Positions 4,943-6,921 of a stretch of 6,921 nucleotides of DNA are shown piece after piece. The stretch's first letter is position 1. Every line of letters begins with the position of its first letter. The notes beneath the pieces were generated by a model. That model made no database searches and had not been told where the DNA came from. It was given only the letters and a program-made list of their open reading frames with translations. The stretch is taken from the NCBI GenBank assembly GCA_905215675.1, contig CAJMRA010000131.1:1-6921 (forward strand). Direction: 5' to 3'. A program made the position numbers and the translations under genes. The stretch comes from an uncultured bacterium. GTDB taxonomy: Bacteria > Desulfobacterota > Desulfovibrionia > Desulfovibrionales > Desulfovibrionaceae.

Positions 4943-6331
4943 TCATGCGCCCGCAGCGCCCCCGGACTTTTCCTGTCTTTCCGCGGGAGACGGAACGGAA
5001 GCCGCCCCGCCCCGCAGCAGCACGCGCCGCCGCAGGCCGTCGTACACCGGTTCCACACCCAGACGCGACGCCGTGAACGCCGCAATCCAGGCCGTCAGCA
5101 CCACCAGCGGCGCAAGGGCGTGGCATCCGGCCATTTCCACCACCAGCGCCGCCCCCGTCAGCGGCGCGCGCACCGTGGCCGCAAAGAGCCCCGCCATGCC
5201 CAGCACCAGCAGGGTCGGCGTCTGCCCGGGGGCCAGCAGCCCGCAGGCAATCAGCGGCGACGCGCAGCAGGCCCCGGCCATGCCGCCCGCCGCCAGCATG
5301 GGCATCAGCAGCCCGCCGGAAATGCCCGATGCAAAACTGACGCAGGAAAAGGCAATCTTCGCCAGCAGCAGCAACAGCAGGAGCCACAGCGGCCGCAGGC
5401 CGTCCTGAAAATCCATGACGCCAAGCCCCGTGCCTCCCACAATCTCCGGGAACACATAAAGCAGCAGCCCGGACAGCAGAAAAGGAAAGAGGGAACGCAC
5501 AAGCGGCGGCAGGCCGGACAGGGAATCCTCCCACAGCGTCAGCCCCAGCAGCCCCCGGTTGTAGCCCGCGCCCAGCACGGCCGAAAACAGGCCCACCGGC
5601 ACGACGATCCAGGCCTGCGTCCAGTCCAGCCACGGGACATCAGCAAAGGGAAACACCAGACCGAAACCGAAGCAGAAAGACACCACCAGCCAGGCCGCCC
5701 CGGCCGCCGTCGCCACAAAGAGCAGCAAGGGCAGCGTCAGCGGCGCCCGCATTTCCTCAAAGGCGAAACACAACCCCGCCAGCGGCGCGCCGAACGCCGC
5801 CGTCAGCCCCGCCACGGCGCCGCCCACAAGATGACGCGGCAAATTCACCTCGTCGGCATCATGAAACACGCGCCCGACGCCCATGCCCACGGCCGCGCCC
5901 ATCTGGATGGAAGGCCCCTCGCGCCCCAGGGACAAGCCCGCCCAGAGCGCCGCCAGCGTGCCCGCAAACTTGCACCAGAGCACGCGCGCCCAGCGCATGG
6001 GGGGCAAACGTCCCATGACCATCAATTCCACCTGGGGAATGCCGCTGCCGCTGATCAGCGGTTCATGCCGCACCAGCGCATGCGCCAGCAGCCCGAGCCC
6101 CAGCAGCCCCCCGGCAAGACACGCCGCCGCCTCCACGGACATCATGTCCGCGGAGCGCAGCAACCGGCCGGACCATGTCAGCAGGATGTCATACAGCAGG
6201 CGAAACGCGCCGATGACGCCGCCGGCAATGGCGCCCGTCGTCAGGGCCTGCGCCAGCAGACGCCCCGCGCCCAGACGCCCCAGAGCCTGCGCGTCCCGCA
6301 ACAGCGGCGGCAGAAAATGACGAAAATCCAT
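4943..6331 (-). CDS. ClC-family chloride transporter, probably a Cl-/H+ exchanger
   Basis: From the chosen ATG this is a 462-residue multi-spanning membrane protein with the ClC signature regions in order: GSGIP at 95-99 (chloride-coordinating Ser96), GREGP at 136-140 (gating glutamate E138), GAPLAGLCFAFEEMR at 181-195, GISGGLLMPML at 336-346, and EPVYDGLL-like EPVY at 427-430 (Y430, the second chloride ligand). E193 corresponds to the internal proton glutamate (E203) of E. coli ClcA, which together with E138 argues for H+-coupled exchange rather than a channel. The usual GxFxP phenylalanine is Leu342. There are no CBS domains after the membrane part, as in ClcA. The start was set at 6331 because GGGGGGA lies four to five bases upstream and the first helix follows soon after. 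The longer frame from 6523 adds 64 residues unlike the family. It is divergent from the tRNA genes, and I see no clear terminator before the PaaK-like gene. Confidence 0.9.
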   Translation of the reverse strand: MDFRHFLPPLLRDAQALGRLGAGRLLAQALTTGAIAGGVIGAFRLLYDILLTWSGRLLRSADMMSVEAAACLAGGLLGLGLLAHALVRHEPLISGSGIPQVELMVMGRLPPMRWARVLWCKFAGTLAALWAGLSLGREGPSIQMGAAVGMGVGRVFHDADEVNLPRHLVGGAVAGLTAAFGAPLAGLCFAFEEMRAPLTLPLLLFVATAAGAAWLVVSFCFGFGLVFPFADVPWLDWTQAWIVVPVGLFSAVLGAGYNRGLLGLTLWEDSLSGLPPLVRSLFPFLLSGLLLYVFPEIVGGTGLGVMDFQDGLRPLWLLLLLLLAKIAFSCVSFASGISGGLLMPMLAAGGMAGACCASPLIACGLLAPGQTPTLLVLGMAGLFAATVRAPLTGAALVVEMAGCHALAPLVVLTAWIAAFTASRLGVEPVYDGLRRRVLLRGGAASVPSPAERQEKSGGAAGA

Positions 6332-6499
6332 CCATTCCCCCCACAAAAAATTTTCGGCAGCATTTCCCGAGCGCCGCCGAATGTCAAATCCCCCGTGCCG
6401 CCCGGCCCTCATTCCGTCCTGGCACAGGCGTTTCTTCCAGATAAACAAAGAGGTTACAGGCAGGCAAACAAAAAAATACTTCTTTTTGACAGAAAGAAC
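6332..6499. other. Divergent intergenic region between the ClC gene and the tRNA genes
   Basis: No gene is supported here. On the minus strand a perfect -35 hexamer TTGACA (6387-6382) lies about 50 bases upstream of the ClC start, but the best -10 at the right spacing (AATGCT) is poor. The ClC promoter is therefore only tentative. The right half (6461-6492) is AT-rich with A and T runs and could serve as an upstream element for the tRNA promoter. Confidence 0.4.
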
Positions 6500-6528
6500 T
6501 TGCCAAACAGGGGCAAAACGCATAGAAC
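6500..6528 (+). promoter_or_regulatory. Promoter of the tRNA-Phe genes
   Basis: TTGCCA (6500-6505, five of six matches to the -35 consensus) is followed after 17 bases by TAGAAC (6523-6528, four of six to the -10). Transcription would start near 6535, giving a leader of about 26 bases before the first tRNA. AT-rich sequence lies just upstream. Confidence 0.55.
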
Positions 6529-6560
6529 GACTCTTGCCGTGACGTCCGAAAGGACCGTGG

Positions 6561-6636
6561 GCCGAGGTAGCTCAGTTGGTAGAGCAGGGGACTGAAAATC
6601 CCCGTGTCGGCAGTTCAATTCTGTCCCTCGGCACCA
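6561..6636 (+). tRNA. tRNA-Phe (GAA), copy 1
   Basis: This 76-nt gene folds as a complete cloverleaf. The acceptor stem is GCCGAGG with CCUCGGC, the D stem GCUC with GAGC, and the anticodon stem GGGGA with UCCCC. The anticodon loop is CUGAAAA, with anticodon GAA at 6594-6596. The T stem is GGCAG with CUGUC (one G-U) and the T loop is UUCAAUU. The discriminator is A and the CCA end is encoded. The anticodon reads UUC and UUU, so it carries phenylalanine. Confidence 0.97.
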
Positions 6637-6648
6637 GATTTCAAGAGC

Positions 6649-6677
6649 TTCCCATGCGGCGGCTCCTTGCATATACG
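6649..6677 (+). promoter_or_regulatory. Weak possible promoter between the two tRNA genes
   Basis: TTCCCA (6649-6654, four of six) and TATACG (6672-6677, four of six) lie 17 bases apart, about 30 bases before the second tRNA. The second copy could therefore have its own promoter. Co-transcription from 6500-6528 is the simpler reading. Confidence 0.25.
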
Positions 6678-6707
6678 TCTTTCCGCGTTGCCCCACGGCG
6701 CGCACGG

Positions 6708-6783
6708 GCCGAGGTAGCTCAGTTGGTAGAGCAGGGGACTGAAAATCCCCGTGTCGGCAGTTCAATTCTGTCCCTCGGCACCA
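6708..6783 (+). tRNA. tRNA-Phe (GAA), copy 2
   Basis: The 76 bases are identical to copy 1, including the encoded CCA end. It begins 71 bases after copy 1 ends, and the spacer shows no similarity to the region upstream of copy 1 beyond the two Gs just before the gene. Both copies are probably cut from one precursor that ends at the terminator 6792-6822. Confidence 0.97.
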
Positions 6784-6791
6784 CAAATTCC

Positions 6792-6822
6792 GGGCTTGCA
6801 GCTTGCTGCAAGCCCTTTTTTT
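6792..6822 (+). terminator. Intrinsic terminator of the tRNA-Phe transcript
   Basis: GGGCTTGCAGC (6792-6802) and GCTGCAAGCCC (6805-6815) form a perfect 11-bp arm pair with TT between them; in practice this gives a 10-bp stem and a four-base loop. Seven Ts follow (6816-6822). It starts eight bases after the second tRNA. Confidence 0.93.
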
Positions 6823-6871
6823 GTCCCCGGCCGCCGGATCTGCGGCAATTTCATCAAGAAAATCAGAAGGT

Positions 6872-6921
6872 GAAACGCTCTAGAGCAATTTCAGTTTGAA
6901 ACGCTGCGCGTTTCAAACCAT
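6872..6921. repeat. Repeat module copy E, cut by the window edge
   Basis: GAAACGCTCTA, the shared end of copies A-C, runs directly into GAGCAATTTCA, the start of module D. GTTTGAAACGC (6894-6904), loop TGC, and GCGTTTCAAAC (6908-6918) form a perfect 11-bp stem. The junction forms the 10-bp palindrome GCTCTAGAGC (6877-6886). The unit probably continues beyond the window, as copy D is followed by further modules. Confidence 0.6.

Noticed and set aside
6332..6523. N-terminal extension of the ClC protein from 6523
   Set aside because: The extra 64 residues do not resemble the family, and a purine-rich ribosome site immediately precedes the ATG at 6331.
4919..6595. A 558-codon open frame on the plus strand opposite the ClC gene
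   Set aside because: It is a Gln/Arg/His-rich composition typical of a shadow of membrane-protein codons, and it runs into the tRNA gene.
6454..6899. Small open frames across the tRNA genes, with a duplicated RGTELNCRHGDFQSP-type peptide on the minus strand and VEQGTENPRVGSS on the plus strand
   Set aside because: These are translations of the two tRNA-Phe genes and a well-known kind of spurious protein annotation. The duplicated peptide only reflects the duplicated tRNA.

Overview
The window looks like chromosomal DNA from a GC-rich member of the Desulfovibrionaceae (Desulfovibrio or a close relative). This is inferred from high GC, the form of the tRNA-Phe genes, the protein families present, and AT-poor genes separated by small palindromic repeats. 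It is not proven by any single marker. I see no phage, transposase, CRISPR array, defence island or secretion system.

Layout. All six protein genes lie on the minus strand, so they are transcribed from right to left. From upstream to downstream they are: a ClC-family chloride/proton transporter (6331 to 4943); a divergent member of the phenylacetate-CoA ligase (PaaK) superfamily (4835 to 3570); an unrecognised 125-residue helical protein (3268 to 2891); a small secreted two-EF-hand protein (2829 to 2467); a YgiQ-type radical SAM protein (2457 to 451); and a SlyX-like coiled-coil protein (464 to 222). The last four are closely spaced (61 nt, 9 nt and a 14-nt overlap) and could form one transcript. 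A strong terminator at 3317-3345 separates them from the PaaK-like gene. At the right end, on the plus strand and divergent from the ClC gene, are two identical tandem tRNA-Phe(GAA) genes with a recognisable promoter and a strong intrinsic terminator.

The most unusual element is a family of small palindromic repeats. Three copies (169-226, 2867-2895, 3517-3574) each sit at the 3' end of a minus-strand gene, and each supplies that gene's TAG stop codon at the same place in the repeat. A second module (3428-3466 and 6883-6921) forms an 11-bp hairpin. Paired (compensatory) base changes between copies in both modules suggest that the folded structure is conserved. The intergenic stretch 3269-3569 is packed with these hairpins and would form a long structured 3' UTR for the PaaK-like mRNA.

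The second point of interest is the PaaK-like protein. It keeps the family fold motifs but lacks both the Ser/Thr/Gly-rich nucleotide loop and the C-terminal catalytic lysine. A third is a Pro/Arg-rich N-terminal extension of the YgiQ protein, part of which is encoded by a large inverted repeat. Apart from the likely operon, the functions of neighbouring genes (ion transport, tRNA modification-like radical SAM chemistry, calcium binding) do not add up to an obvious shared pathway.
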